NCBI GenBank assembly: GCA_023387335.1
Contig: JAEWIF010000033.1
Coordinates: 1-11,737 of the forward strand
Source of the DNA: Pseudomonadota bacterium
Lineage (GTDB): Bacteria > Pseudomonadota > Gammaproteobacteria > Burkholderiales > Burkholderiaceae_C
Direction: 5' to 3'
Length of the DNA stretch: 11,737 nucleotides
Below are positions 1 through 7,283 of the stretch, piece after piece. The position numbers were made by a program, and so were the translations under genes. Positions within the stretch are counted from its first letter, which is position 1. The number at the start of each line of letters is the position of its first letter. The notes under the pieces are model-generated. The model saw only the letters and a list, made by a program, of their open reading frames with translations. It ran no database searches and had not been told where the DNA came from.

Positions 1-225
1 GAGCACAAACACAGTGGCATAAAATTCGTGACACCTGTTCAAAGGCACACCGGCTTGGACAAGCAGATCCTAGAGAACCGCAAACGAGTCTATGAAATGG
101 CTAAAGCAAGGCATCCAGAGCGCTGGACAGGCTCTACGAGGGATTGGACTAGACAAGATAAAGTCTGGCTAAACCCGGAGCGCTCGAAAGATGAGTCTAA
201 ACCCAAAGAGAGTAAAGCATCATAG
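1..225 (+). CDS. IS3-family transposase, C-terminal fragment (runs off left edge)
   Basis: The frame is open from base 1 (no start in the window), giving about 74 residues before the TAG at 223-225. It reads FVTPVQRHTG, then LDKQILENRKRVYEMAK, then ARHPERWTGSTRDW and VWLNPE. This order (a 'TP.QRHTG' motif, a short helix, then 'HPERWxGxTRxW...LNPE') matches the extreme C-terminus of the DDE integrase-core transposase (OrfB) of many IS3-family elements, as recalled from family knowledge. The GTG at 28 is internal to this frame and unlikely to be the true start. The DDE catalytic residues would lie to the left, outside the window. Whether the whole element is intact cannot be judged. Confidence 0.7.
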   Translation, partial: EHKHSGIKFVTPVQRHTGLDKQILENRKRVYEMAKARHPERWTGSTRDWTRQDKVWLNPERSKDESKPKESKAS

Positions 226-250
226 CTACAATGGAATTTATTGGGGATAG

Positions 251-267
251 CGACAACTATCTTGACA
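251..267 (+). repeat. Possible right terminal end of the IS3-type element
   Basis: Twenty-five bases after the transposase stop lies CGACAACTATCTTGACA. Read on the opposite strand it begins TGTCAAGATAGTTGTCG, the style of terminal inverted repeat (TGTCAA...) seen on IS3-family elements. The left end is outside the window, so the inverted repeat cannot be matched; this is inference from position and style. Confidence 0.3.
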
Positions 268-592
268 AATACCGTTATGGAGTTATCCTCAATCTATTGG
301 TTGCTAAACGTTTTGCCATGCGTGTCCAATACTAGAACCCAAGATACGATGGGAAAGCAGTCCACGTGGAAAATCGTTGCACAATACCAATTTCTCCGGC
401 TGCACTAGCCACAACTCTAGGAGGGGCTATTTTGGCATTTCCCCTGAGGTATTAGCAATAATTGTGGTTCAGAGAGTATTAGCTCAGGACAAAAGGAGTA
501 GCGAACGTGAATTGATCGATCCAGTAGCTAGATGATTCAAGACCGCACCACTCGAAGTTGATTGAGCTTCGCATGGCGTAGCCTGATGAAGC

Positions 593-635
593 CATGGGGC
601 ACCAGCATGCCAAATATTCGTGTTGGTTCCCCATG
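593..635. repeat. 12-bp inverted repeat (hairpin) with 19-nt loop
   Basis: CATGGGGCACCA at 593-604 pairs with TGGTTCCCCATG at 624-635, with one mismatch, around a 19-base loop. No T-run follows on either strand, so it is not a plain intrinsic terminator. It could be an RNA hairpin, an operator or an old transposon end. Confidence 0.5.
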
Positions 636-758
636 CGCGCACTCCCTAGCGTAAGCCGCTCTTTCTACACAGTGTTGGGTGTTGACCCTCTTGCCTCTTA
701 TGAGTCTCCGAGAATCGAGGATACAAGGCTGATTTGCAGTGGACCGAACAGAAAGGGA

Positions 759-784
759 CAACTCCTGCCTCGAAGCAGAAGTTG
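759..784 (-). terminator. Likely intrinsic terminator of the minus-strand lipoprotein gene
   Basis: Arms CAACTCCTGC (759-768) and GCAGAAGTTG (775-784) form a 10-bp stem with one G-T pair and a 6-base loop. It lies about 40 bases past the stop of the minus-strand gene ending at 824. On the minus strand the stem is followed by TCCCTTTCTGTTC, which is pyrimidine-rich but not a clean T-run. Confidence 0.45.
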
Positions 785-823
785 CCACTTGAAATTCTAC
801 TTAGCCCGCCGTCAATTGAACAT

Positions 824-1672
824 TCATCTAGGTTGTCTGTTCTCAAAAACGAAGGTAAAGGAGTCTATAAGCCATGAACTGCCGAGTTTTCTTAACTCAA
901 GAGTAAATGGTATTTCATAGTCTACTTCTGCAGGAATAATTGTTTCTGTCGCCTTCCACTTATTGCCTACTTTGGATAACATCAGGCTATTCCCCCATGT
1001 ATATCCATCAAAACTATCACTATCGATCTCCGTAACCCATATGATCCAATGAAAGAGGGTTAAGAAAGCCTCTTTGGGAATATCCAACCCATTTGAAACA
1101 GGTTTACAATCAATTATCAAAGCCAATGCATCCTCCAAATCTCCCTCGGCGTGTAGGATCAAGGGTTGCAGGTCTTCATAATACTCATCCAAAAATAAGA
1201 CTAACGCAGCAATTTTCTTTTCTAATAGCTCAATTTCTATTTCATCCCCATCTTCTTCTCTTAAGCTTACATAGCCATTCCATAGAGATGCAACTTCCAA
1301 CCAGTCTTCTTCGGGTAAATCCCAATCATCTGGTGGACTTGTTGGCAAAAATCCCTGCTCATCAAGTATATCTCCGATTGCTTTTTCTATTTCTTCTTCA
1401 AAGTTGTCCACGAAAAAGTCTAGATGATCATAATATTCTTCTGCAGCTGCTTTCCATCGTTGCGTGGCCCCGTTTAGCACAAATACGAGCCTAGTATCTA
1501 ACACCTGTGCTATAGAACTTTCATCATTAGCCTTAACATATGTCTTGAATTGTCCGATTACTTTTTCAACATCTGCTCGTTCAGTGGACTCATCAACAGC
1601 GCTATGGAAACATCCCGTCGTAAACAACAACAAGGCAATTACTAGGGAAAAATATAGTCTCTTATTATGCAT
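824..1672 (-). CDS. Acidic hypothetical lipoprotein
   Basis: A 282-residue protein of unknown function. The start is the ATG at 1672-1670, chosen because GAGGAG lies 7 bases upstream; an in-frame TTG at 1687 lies before that site. The N-terminus MHNKRLYF is followed by a hydrophobic stretch (LVIALLLFTTGC) ending in a lipobox-like site, so Cys21 is the probable lipid anchor and the protein is probably tethered to the outer face of the membrane. The -3 residue is Thr rather than the usual Leu. The mature part is strongly acidic with many Glu/Asp-rich helices (such as EEEIEKAIGDILDE), and the last third looks like a beta-rich fold (WKATETIIP, FTLELRKLGSSWLIDSF), reminiscent of lipoproteins that alternate helices with an NTF2- or DUF4878-like sheet. 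I do not recognise a family. It stands alone on its strand with its own putative promoter and terminator. Confidence 0.82.
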   Translation of the reverse strand: MHNKRLYFSLVIALLLFTTGCFHSAVDESTERADVEKVIGQFKTYVKANDESSIAQVLDTRLVFVLNGATQRWKAAAEEYYDHLDFFVDNFEEEIEKAIGDILDEQGFLPTSPPDDWDLPEEDWLEVASLWNGYVSLREEDGDEIEIELLEKKIAALVLFLDEYYEDLQPLILHAEGDLEDALALIIDCKPVSNGLDIPKEAFLTLFHWIIWVTEIDSDSFDGYTWGNSLMLSKVGNKWKATETIIPAEVDYEIPFTLELRKLGSSWLIDSFTFVFENRQPR

Positions 1673-1715
1673 AAACACACTCCTCAACTTTTGTTTGTAG
1701 GGTAATAGATTACAT

Positions 1716-1745
1716 TATTAAATTGTTATTAAACCCTTTTGTAAA
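1716..1745 (-). promoter_or_regulatory. Weak candidate sigma-A promoter for the lipoprotein gene
   Basis: On the minus strand TTTACA (1745-1740) is followed after 18 bases by TTAATA (1721-1716), about 45 bases before the start codon in a very AT-rich region. Agreement with the consensus is only moderate. Confidence 0.3.
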
Positions 1746-1761
1746 GGGAACTTATACATAA

Positions 1762-1926
1762 AAGCGACACCCCCTCGGACTAAAGAATGACCCTGTGTCC
1801 ATTGAATACAGCCCTCTTTTGCAAATCATGGAGCGATTGAATCGTACATTCAACACAACTACAGACAAACGAACAGATTTGGTAGTGAAGAAGACCCTTT
1901 GCTGGCTTAAGCATAATTCCATATGA
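1762..1926 (+). pseudogene. Transposase C-terminal remnant (DDE/integrase-core type)
   Basis: This 54-codon open stretch has no plausible start and ends at TGA 1924-1926. It contains LKNDPVSIEYSPLLQIMERLNRTFN. The pattern 'NDDPVSxEYxPxxQIIERLNRT(Y/F)' is what I recall from the region around the last catalytic Glu of integrase-core transposases in Clostridia, here with Met-Glu in the IIERLNRT segment. The usual continuation (YYNFLRPH) is absent, so only a short scrap survives. The assignment rests on motif memory; a protein search would decide it. Confidence 0.4.
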
Positions 1927-2031
1927 GGAAACAAACAATCGGCCTTTGGGACTATGTTTTAAATTTGGGCATCATCCATACGGATGATATTATCATAGCC
2001 ATAACAGAGGTGATGACAGCCTCATGTATGA

Positions 2032-2412
2032 TTACCAAAGAAAGTAGAAATTTATTATGAAAATACGGTCCAGCACGGTTCTAACGGTTTTTGGTATGTA
2101 TGTATTTTCACGGTTCCTGTTTTTGCTTATTCAGTTTGGCAACCAGAGGTTAGTTCCACAGGCAATCTAGCGGAGTTGGTCCTAGAATTACGTAGTACAT
2201 ACGAACTGGTGACTTAAAACCGCGCTGGATCTCCGGATTTTCTTCGGGATTTGGCAGATCTGGTTGTGCGTTTTGAGACTTTGCTCTTGATGCGTATAAG
2301 CACAGACAAGGTTTGTCCCATGAGCGGTGTTATAGTATTCCGTCAACGCATTACACCATACCATGGCATCACGCTGACAACTACTGTCTTTGGGCAGGAG
2401 TTGTTTATCTGA
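2032..2412 (+). pseudogene. Interrupted reading frame of unknown origin upstream of the luxR-type gene
   Basis: One frame is open from 2032 to 2412 except for a single TAA at 2215-2217. It reads, among others, VQHGSNGFWYVCIFTVPVFA, then GNLAELVLELRSTYEL before the stop, and DFLRDLADLVVRFETLLLMR after it. The amphipathic helices on both sides of the stop suggest a real, now broken gene, but I do not recognise it and two open stretches of about 60 codons can occur by chance. No ribosome binding site was seen. The downstream part overlaps the region just before the luxR-type gene. Confidence 0.25.
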
Positions 2413-2456
2413 AAACGAATAAATTATATGGTATCCGCAAAATGGGAGATGATCAA

Positions 2457-3881
2457 ATGGGAAGAATTAAGGCCGTTGACCCGCTGCTACTTATTACTGT
2501 AGGATGTTCCCTGTTTTTTGCCTACATCTTGTCTTTTCTCTTCGAAGGGCAAGTACTGTATAGCTTATTTGCGTCGTCTTCAGTAGAAACTTCCCGTTAT
2601 CTGTTGGTGGCTATTGTCGCACATCTTTTAGGTCTATTTTCTTGCGGGTATTTTGTGAAGTCCTCGGACGCGGTAAGACATGTAATGATCGGTAGTATGG
2701 GTTCATGTTTGCTTGCAACTACACCTTTCTTTTTTGGTCCATCGGCTTTGTGGATGGGGGGATTAATAGTAAGTGGGTATACAAGCGGTTGTGCTGTGGC
2801 CTCATTCGGCTCTTTACTAAAAGCCTTTACTCCAAGAAGTGAGCGGTTCAAGACATGTGCCAACATCTTGATTAATTCTAACGTGATCATGATTGCCATC
2901 AATGTTGTGGCTATGAATGTCTCACCATTCCTCGGGCTTGTCCTATCTTTGACTTGTGTGGTGCTTGGCATGGTGTTCATCTGGGCACTACCATCTAATT
3001 CAATGAATGAAGAAGGGAGCAAGACCGAAGGTATTCAAAATCAGCAAAGCAACATCAATAAGCCTTGGCTACTGCTTGCTCTATTCGTTTTGATCATTAC
3101 AATCAACTCCGGGCTCATGTATCAGGTTATTAACCCCGCTTTCGAGCATCTAACCGGGCTGGTGAGTTGGTATTGGGCGGTCCCTTACATTGTTGCCCTA
3201 ATCGTTATGAGAAACCTACCGCCGAGAGTCAAACACTCTAGTGCATTGTATGTTGGTATGGCAATGATTATGGCGGCCTTTATTAGTTTTATGCTACTTG
3301 GTCGAAATGCTTCGGATTATCTCATTGTGAACACCTTGATGCTTGGTGCATGCGGCATTTTCGATCTCTTTTGGTGGAGCATTCTCGGGGAAATGCTGGA
3401 TTACACAGATAACCCCGTCAGAGTCTTCGGGATGGGGCTTGCTGCCAACGTTTTTGGTGTCTTAGTTGGGGGCGTTTTAGGTATGCTAATTGTCTCCTTA
3501 CAACTTTCCTATGCCGAAGTGACAGTTATAGCCCTTACCATCGTTTCAATGACCGTGGCGTTACTACCTACACTTAACCGTAATCTTGTTATGCTTTTAA
3601 AGAGTCATGCTTATCTAGTGGTTTATGATAGTATGAACAAACCACAGCGAAATGCCATTGTTGCCCGGCGCGCAACCCTTGATTCTCTGACAGTTAGGGA
3701 GCAAGAGGTATTAGAGCTTTTGTTAGATGGCAAGTCCAACCGTCAAATCGCTGAAATGCTATTCATTAGTGAAAGCACAGTAAAAACCCACGTCCGGAAC
3801 ATTTATTCGAAGTACGATGTGCGTAGTCGTGCGGAGCTGATCAGTACGGTGCTGAAGGATCAAATTGGAGTGCCGTCATGA
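2457..3881 (+). CDS. LuxR-family regulator with 12-helix membrane domain
   Basis: A 474-residue protein. The start is ATG 2457, preceded by GGAG 8 bases upstream; an ATG at 2442 and the longer open frame from 2313 lack a comparable site. Residues 8 to about 390 are a chain of hydrophobic segments (for example LLITVGCSLFFAYILSFLF) arranged like an MFS-type 12-helix bundle, with a soluble loop near the middle (SNSMNEEGSKTEGIQNQQSN). Residues about 411-474 are a GerE/LuxR helix-turn-helix: LTVREQEVLELLLDGKSNRQ, IAEMLFISESTVKTHVRNIY. The architecture matches the membrane-bound LuxR regulators abundant in Eggerthella-like Coriobacteriia and some Clostridia, which are thought to sense small molecules through the membrane part and control nearby genes. 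Its target is not evident because the downstream genes are broken. Its stop overlaps the ATG of a short frame starting MKNKAFL (ATGA at 3878-3881), suggesting a lost, translationally coupled partner. Confidence 0.9.
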   Translation: MGRIKAVDPLLLITVGCSLFFAYILSFLFEGQVLYSLFASSSVETSRYLLVAIVAHLLGLFSCGYFVKSSDAVRHVMIGSMGSCLLATTPFFFGPSALWMGGLIVSGYTSGCAVASFGSLLKAFTPRSERFKTCANILINSNVIMIAINVVAMNVSPFLGLVLSLTCVVLGMVFIWALPSNSMNEEGSKTEGIQNQQSNINKPWLLLALFVLIITINSGLMYQVINPAFEHLTGLVSWYWAVPYIVALIVMRNLPPRVKHSSALYVGMAMIMAAFISFMLLGRNASDYLIVNTLMLGACGIFDLFWWSILGEMLDYTDNPVRVFGMGLAANVFGVLVGGVLGMLIVSLQLSYAEVTVIALTIVSMTVALLPTLNRNLVMLLKSHAYLVVYDSMNKPQRNAIVARRATLDSLTVREQEVLELLLDGKSNRQIAEMLFISESTVKTHVRNIYSKYDVRSRAELISTVLKDQIGVPS

Positions 3882-3895
3882 AGAATAAGGCTTTT
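3688..3895 (+). repeat. Direct repeat, copy 1 (HTH-coding end of the luxR-type gene)
   Basis: Bases 3688-3881 match 4840-5033 with 17 mismatches in 194 positions (about 91% identity, counted by eye). Similarity continues about 12-14 bases past both stop codons (AGAATAAGG/AGAATAAGC, then a T-rich stretch). Most differences are silent. Confidence 0.9.
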
Positions 3896-3899
3896 TTGA

Positions 3900-4121
3900 A
3901 TGGTAGCTATAGCAAGAGTGATAAGCGCTTTTAATGACATGAAGCTGCATAGAATTGATGCCAACATAATTCCTTACAACAAGGCTTCCCTTAGAGTTGT
4001 AGAAAAACCAAGCTTTTATGAAGAAGGTGGTTTTACGAAACTTAGCAATGGAGTAAGATCACCGCTGATACTACTAACCTATGTCTGCCAAAGACAGCGG
4101 CTTAAGAATCAAATGTGCTAA
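3900..4121 (+). pseudogene. GNAT acetyltransferase remnant (RimJ/RimL-like)
   Basis: The frame reads AFNDMKLHRIDANIIPYNKA, then SLRVVEKPSFYEEGG. This is the well-known acetyl-CoA-binding half of RimJ/RimL-type GNAT N-acetyltransferases ('AF..MKLHRIEANI.P.NKASLRVLEKLGF.EEG'). The N-terminal half of a normal protein of roughly 180 residues is missing. After about codon 47 the usual ending (KYLKINGxWEDHIxF) is lost, which suggests a frameshift. One Pro (EKPSF for EKLGF) is also unusual. It lies directly behind the luxR-type gene and probably arrived or was truncated in the event that duplicated the HTH region. No function is expected. Confidence 0.65.
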
Positions 4122-4288
4122 GACCTAAGCAGAGTAACCTGGGGTGTGTATCGGGAATCCCGAGGCCATGATAGAAAGACTATGCTGCTTCCTGTGTTGT
4201 GTTTATTTTTCCATTCTAGAGGTGGAGCTTAAAGTAACAAGAGCTAGAGGAAAACAGAGAAAATGAATTTCATTAAGGGTGGATCAAA

Positions 4289-4660
4289 ATGGAAAGAATA
4301 ACAGATCTGTGCAAAATAGAATGGATAATCTTGCCAGCACCTGATCTCGAATCAGCTAAGACCTTCTATAGCGAAGTTTTTGGATTCATGATATCTGAAT
4401 ATAGTGATCGTTTCTGGGTCTTCAAGGCTGGCAACCTTAGTGGTGGCCTAGATCGGGACTTGGTTGTCAACAAACAAGGAATTAGATTTTCAATAACGGT
4501 ATCCGACATCGAACAGGCGCTATCAGCAATTCTCGAACGTGGTGGTCAAGTCTTAAAGAGATCACATTCTCTCGGTGCTGGAGCAGGCTATTGCGCCCAA
4601 TTTGAGGATCCAAACGGCAACGTTCTTGAATTGTATTCTCCGCCTCAGCGGACAGACTGA
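4289..4660 (+). CDS. VOC-superfamily (glyoxalase/bleomycin-resistance-like) protein
   Basis: A 123-residue protein, typical of a single-domain vicinal-oxygen-chelate protein made of two beta-alpha-beta-beta-beta modules. The start is ATG 4289, with GGGTGG 6 bases upstream. The first module opens with KIEWIILPAPDLESAKTFYS and EVFGF (residues 9-33). The second ends with FEDPNGNVLELYSPP (residues 105-119), the classic family ending. Candidate metal ligands are Glu11 and Glu114; a His near residue 91 could be a third. Members dimerise and catalyse isomerisation, dioxygenation or thiol transfer, or simply bind drugs, so the substrate cannot be read from sequence. It has its own leader of about 160 bases and is the only intact gene between the two HTH copies. 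Confidence 0.85.
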   Translation: MERITDLCKIEWIILPAPDLESAKTFYSEVFGFMISEYSDRFWVFKAGNLSGGLDRDLVVNKQGIRFSITVSDIEQALSAILERGGQVLKRSHSLGAGAGYCAQFEDPNGNVLELYSPPQRTD

Positions 4661-4838
4661 TCTAGCACTATAAATGATACTAACTCTTTGATCAAGTGGT
4701 GAAGGGGGCTAATACATAATTATTCCGAGTGAAAACAGTTTGTTCGAGGTAATAAGTTTAAAGAAACGACTGGCAGAAGAGTATCCCCATGAGCGTGTTT
4801 GCAGCTAGTGGCTTTGATGTAGATGATTTAGCAAGTAT

Positions 4839-5033
4839 ATGACAGTTAGGGAGCAAGAGGTAATAGAGCTTTTGTTAGATGGCAAGTCCAACCGTCAGAT
4901 TGCCGAATTGTTGTTCATTGGTGAGAGCACAGTAAAAACCCATGTCCGAAATATTTATTCGAAGCACGACGTGCGTAGTCGTGAGGAGCTGATCAGTACT
5001 GTGCTGAAGGATCAAATTGGAGTGCCATCATGA
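4839..5033 (+). CDS. Stand-alone LuxR/GerE helix-turn-helix protein (duplicated domain)
   Basis: A 64-residue frame consisting only of the DNA-binding domain: MTVREQEVIELLLDGKSNRQ, IAELLFIGESTVKTHVRNIY, then SKHDVRSREELISTV. It differs from the C-terminus of the protein at 2457-3881 at 6 residues, while 17 bases differ, so most changes are silent; this hints that protein function was selected. The ATG is created exactly at the repeat boundary and overlaps the stop of a 17-codon frame starting at ATG 4789 (TATGA at 4838-4842), so translation could be coupled. No good ribosome binding site of its own is visible. It ends ahead of a strong terminator. It may act as a small GerE-like regulator or a competitor of the full-length protein, or be a remnant of a once full-length second copy. 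Confidence 0.55.
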   Translation: MTVREQEVIELLLDGKSNRQIAELLFIGESTVKTHVRNIYSKHDVRSREELISTVLKDQIGVPS

Positions 5034-5047
5034 AGAATAAGCTTTTC
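4840..5047 (+). repeat. Direct repeat, copy 2 (HTH domain)
   Basis: Second copy of the 3688-3895 repeat. Both copies also carry, overlapping the stop (ATGA), the start of a further frame reading MKNKxFL: MKNKAFL in copy 1 and MKNKLFL in copy 2. Each is soon interrupted. The original unit therefore probably included the first codons of a coupled downstream gene. Confidence 0.88.
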
Positions 5048-5134
5048 CTGCAATCATTCTAGCCATCGAAGACATACAGGGCTAGACTGATGGGCAACGA
5101 GTCGAGAAGCTAAGAGTGGAGACATCGATGGTGC

Positions 5135-5173
5135 AAAAATGCCTCTCATACTAAAGTATGAGGGCATTTTTTT
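5135..5173 (+). terminator. Strong intrinsic terminator
   Basis: A stem formed by AAAATGCC(T)CTCATAC and GTATGAGGGCATTTT, with loop TAAA and one bulged T, is followed by a run of T ending at 5173. It closes the unit containing the HTH-only gene. The group II intron begins two bases later, so this stem-loop is probably also the intron's target. Confidence 0.85.
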
Positions 5174-5174
5174 A

Positions 5175-5825
5175 GTTCGCCCTGCATGGGTATAGTCTAA
5201 CGGGTGAAAGTCCCGAACACACCCTGATAGTGGGAAGTGTATAGCTGAAGACAAGGGTGTCCTCCGCGAGGAAGAATCTGAAGGAAGTCGTAGGCAAAGC
5301 TCTGGTCTGACGGACAGAAATCACATATAAGGCAGAGTATGCCGGGTAAGGTTGCTAAACAAACTGAAGCCCAATAACTATCCGAAGGTATACTGTGTAA
5401 ATGTGACAGATAGGTGGAGCGAAAGACTATACGCCTTAACAGGGGAGGTCTGCATGGTACGCTATGCAAGGCGATGATACATTCGCCTCTTAGTAACCTC
5501 CATTGAAAAGTGGAACTGAACGTGCAGAAGTCAGTTCGAGTCGTAGTACCGTAGAAGTTGGTGAAAGCCAATGGAGGAAAGGACTCGACGGGGACAGTGG
5601 ATTAGTCGCAGTTTACCAAGGAAGCGAGAATAGCAGTTGCTCGAAAGAGGTTACTTGCCTGAAAGTAGGTTGGAAACCGAGGACAGATGGCAGGAACGCT
5701 TAGTGACCAAGGATAGACTGTGCAAGGGATACTATGCCAGATTCACTGAAACCGAACCGCCGCTTGCGGATCCGCATGAGCGGTGGTGTGAGAGGACGGG
5801 GGCTAGGCGCCCCCTCCTACTCGAT
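5175..5825 (+). mobile_element. Group IIC intron without encoded reverse transcriptase
   Basis: A 651-nt ribozyme. The 5' end GTTCGCCCTGCATGGG and the following GGGTGAAAGTCCCGAAC, AAGGGTGTCC, AATCTGAAGGAAG, ATATAAGG and GGGGAGGTCTG blocks match, in order, the Oceanobacillus iheyensis group IIC intron as I recall it. Domain V is 5754-5788: ACCGCCGC pairs with GCGGTGGT, with a 2-base bulge (TG 5777-5778) and a TGCG/CGCA distal stem with loop GATC. Domain VI is 5790-5822, with GGGGGC/GCCCCC and an unpaired A at 5819, seven bases from the 3' end, as expected of the branch point. TAAA at 5356-5359 can pair with TTTA 5171-5174 as EBS1-IBS1. Insertion just after a terminator is typical of class C. 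Only about 200 bases separate domain III from V, with no reverse-transcriptase frame, so splicing or mobility would need a maturase in trans. The 5' end GTTCG departs from GTGYG at position 3. Confidence 0.9.
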
Positions 5826-5907
5826 TGATATCAACCGAAAAGATGGTGGCATTTTGTCTCTCACACGTTACCCTTGGTACAGGGATATAGGAATGGGAGG
5901 CTTGGAA

Positions 5908-7233
5908 TTGAAGAAAGAAGCTGTATGGTCACATCGATTTATCGGATTGCTTATAGTTGCTTCTCTATTGGCAGGTTGTGTTGGTGGGAGCAGTTCTTAT
6001 TCTGTCTCAGGTACAGTTGTGGATGAAGATGGTAATGCAATCGATGGCGTGGAGATTGTGGTCAAGGGAGGGAAAAGTACCACGACAACAACAGCAAATG
6101 GTGGAAAATTCACCTTGGCTGGTTTGATGGGCATTTGCACGCTGGTTCCAAATCTAGATGGCTATGCTTTTGAACCTACAAGTAGACAAGTCACAAATGG
6201 ACGTACAGGTATACAGTTTGTGGGGACGACAGAACCCCCTGAGCTATTTGCTCTGGTTGTAGAAAATGGAACAGGAGGCGGAGAGTATGCAGAGGGTACG
6301 ACTGTAGCCATTCGTGCTAATGCCCCAGATGAGGAAGGAAAAGTATTTGATAAGTGGATGACTTCAAGTGGCGGAAGATTTGGCGAAGCGAGGTCAGAAA
6401 GCACGATTTTCACTATGCCGAAGGAGGCCGTTACAGTAACGGCAAGCTATCGCGATGCTACTATGGCTGATTACTTTGCGTTTGATGGAACAACTGGCAG
6501 AATAACGAAGTACCAAGAAACGGGCAAGTACCACAATTTAGACGAAAAACTCGATCCTGTCATCCCTTCTATGATAAATGGGAGGCCGGTGACAATGATT
6601 GGAGAAAAGGCATTCCAAGGCGCCCAAATAACTAGTGTGGATATACCTGAAGGTGTAACTACCATAGAACCTTGGGCTTTTAACAACAACCTACTAGAGG
6701 TTGTTGATATACCTGAAAGTGTTACGACAATTGGTGAATATGCGTTTTCTGCGAACAAACTCAAAACGATAAGCCTTCCAGATGACATAACACACATCGA
6801 AAGGGGAGTTTTCTGGTTAAATGATCTTGCCAGTGTGACGATACCCACTAGCGTAACCCATATTGGCAGTACTTCATTTGAGGACAACTCACTGACAAGT
6901 ATTGTGTTTCCGTCTAGTGTCACGCATATTGGTGCCTCAGCATTTAGTTCGAATAATCTCACCTCTCTTGAAGTTCCAGCTAGCGTACAGCATATTGGTA
7001 GAGGAGCGTTCGCGTACAATAACGGCCTTGTCACTTTAACCATACCCAACAACGTATTCATTGATGGGCATGCCTTTTATCAAAATTCTCCCCAAGTAAA
7101 CACCATCATCATCGGGTTTGAAGTAACACTGGGTGAAAATTTACTTGGTGAGGGAGATTCCTTTAAAGATGCCTATGTAAGCGGCGGTCCAGGAGTGTAC
7201 GCGCAAGAAGGCTCCAATTGGGTCAAGCGGTAG
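5908..7233 (+). CDS. Large lipoprotein with BspA-type leucine-rich repeats
   Basis: A 441-residue surface lipoprotein. I place the start at TTG 5908, because GGGAGG lies 7 bases upstream and the product then begins with a signal peptide (MKKEAVWSHRFIG) ending in SLLAGC with Cys24 lipidated. An ATG at 5893 would add five residues, and longer starts run into the intron. Domains: residues about 30-105 are a carboxypeptidase-regulatory-like beta-sandwich (SGTVVDEDGNAIDGVEIVV); about 107-185 are a bacterial beta-repeat of the InlB type (YAEGTTVAIRANAPDEEGK, FDKWMTSSGG, FTMPKEAVTVTASY); about 195-420 are seven or so LRR_5/BspA repeats of 23 residues (IPxSVTxIGxxAFxxNxLTS). The end FKDAYVSGGPGVYAQEGSNW is the common C-terminal cap. 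Such proteins bind surfaces, host or sediment polymers, or other cells; the ligand is unknown. It appears to be a single-gene unit. Confidence 0.87.
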   Translation: MKKEAVWSHRFIGLLIVASLLAGCVGGSSSYSVSGTVVDEDGNAIDGVEIVVKGGKSTTTTTANGGKFTLAGLMGICTLVPNLDGYAFEPTSRQVTNGRTGIQFVGTTEPPELFALVVENGTGGGEYAEGTTVAIRANAPDEEGKVFDKWMTSSGGRFGEARSESTIFTMPKEAVTVTASYRDATMADYFAFDGTTGRITKYQETGKYHNLDEKLDPVIPSMINGRPVTMIGEKAFQGAQITSVDIPEGVTTIEPWAFNNNLLEVVDIPESVTTIGEYAFSANKLKTISLPDDITHIERGVFWLNDLASVTIPTSVTHIGSTSFEDNSLTSIVFPSSVTHIGASAFSSNNLTSLEVPASVQHIGRGAFAYNNGLVTLTIPNNVFIDGHAFYQNSPQVNTIIIGFEVTLGENLLGEGDSFKDAYVSGGPGVYAQEGSNWVKR

Positions 7234-7283
7234 GTAATATAATAACTCCCCATTTCCCGCTTGAAGAAAGGAGGTTGATGCAT

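Larger units (their letters stand above)
226..823. other. Gene-poor stretch after the IS fragment
   Basis: About 600 bases with no gene I can support. Open frames of up to about 108 codons on both strands overlap one another, lack good ribosome binding sites and resemble no family I know, so I treat them as chance. The stretch holds a 12-bp imperfect inverted repeat at 593-635 and a terminator-like hairpin at 759-784, listed separately. Confidence 0.5.

Noticed and set aside
594..920. 108-codon open frame on the plus strand
   Set aside because: No ribosome binding site, overlaps the end of the minus-strand lipoprotein gene and a hairpin, and the translation resembles no family.
1752..1934. 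60-codon minus-strand frame
   Set aside because: It is antisense to the better-supported transposase remnant and has no ribosome binding site.
4151..4163. TCGGGAATCCCGA as an operator for the VOC gene
   Set aside because: Five-base arms with a 3-base loop are too short to support a call, and it is over 120 bases from the start codon.
5503..5828. Open frames inside the group II intron
   Set aside because: They lie in ribozyme domains, are under 70 codons, and show no reverse-transcriptase or maturase motifs.
6471..7061. 196-codon open frame on the minus strand
   Set aside because: Antisense shadow of the leucine-rich repeats; its repetitive translation follows from the repeats on the plus strand.
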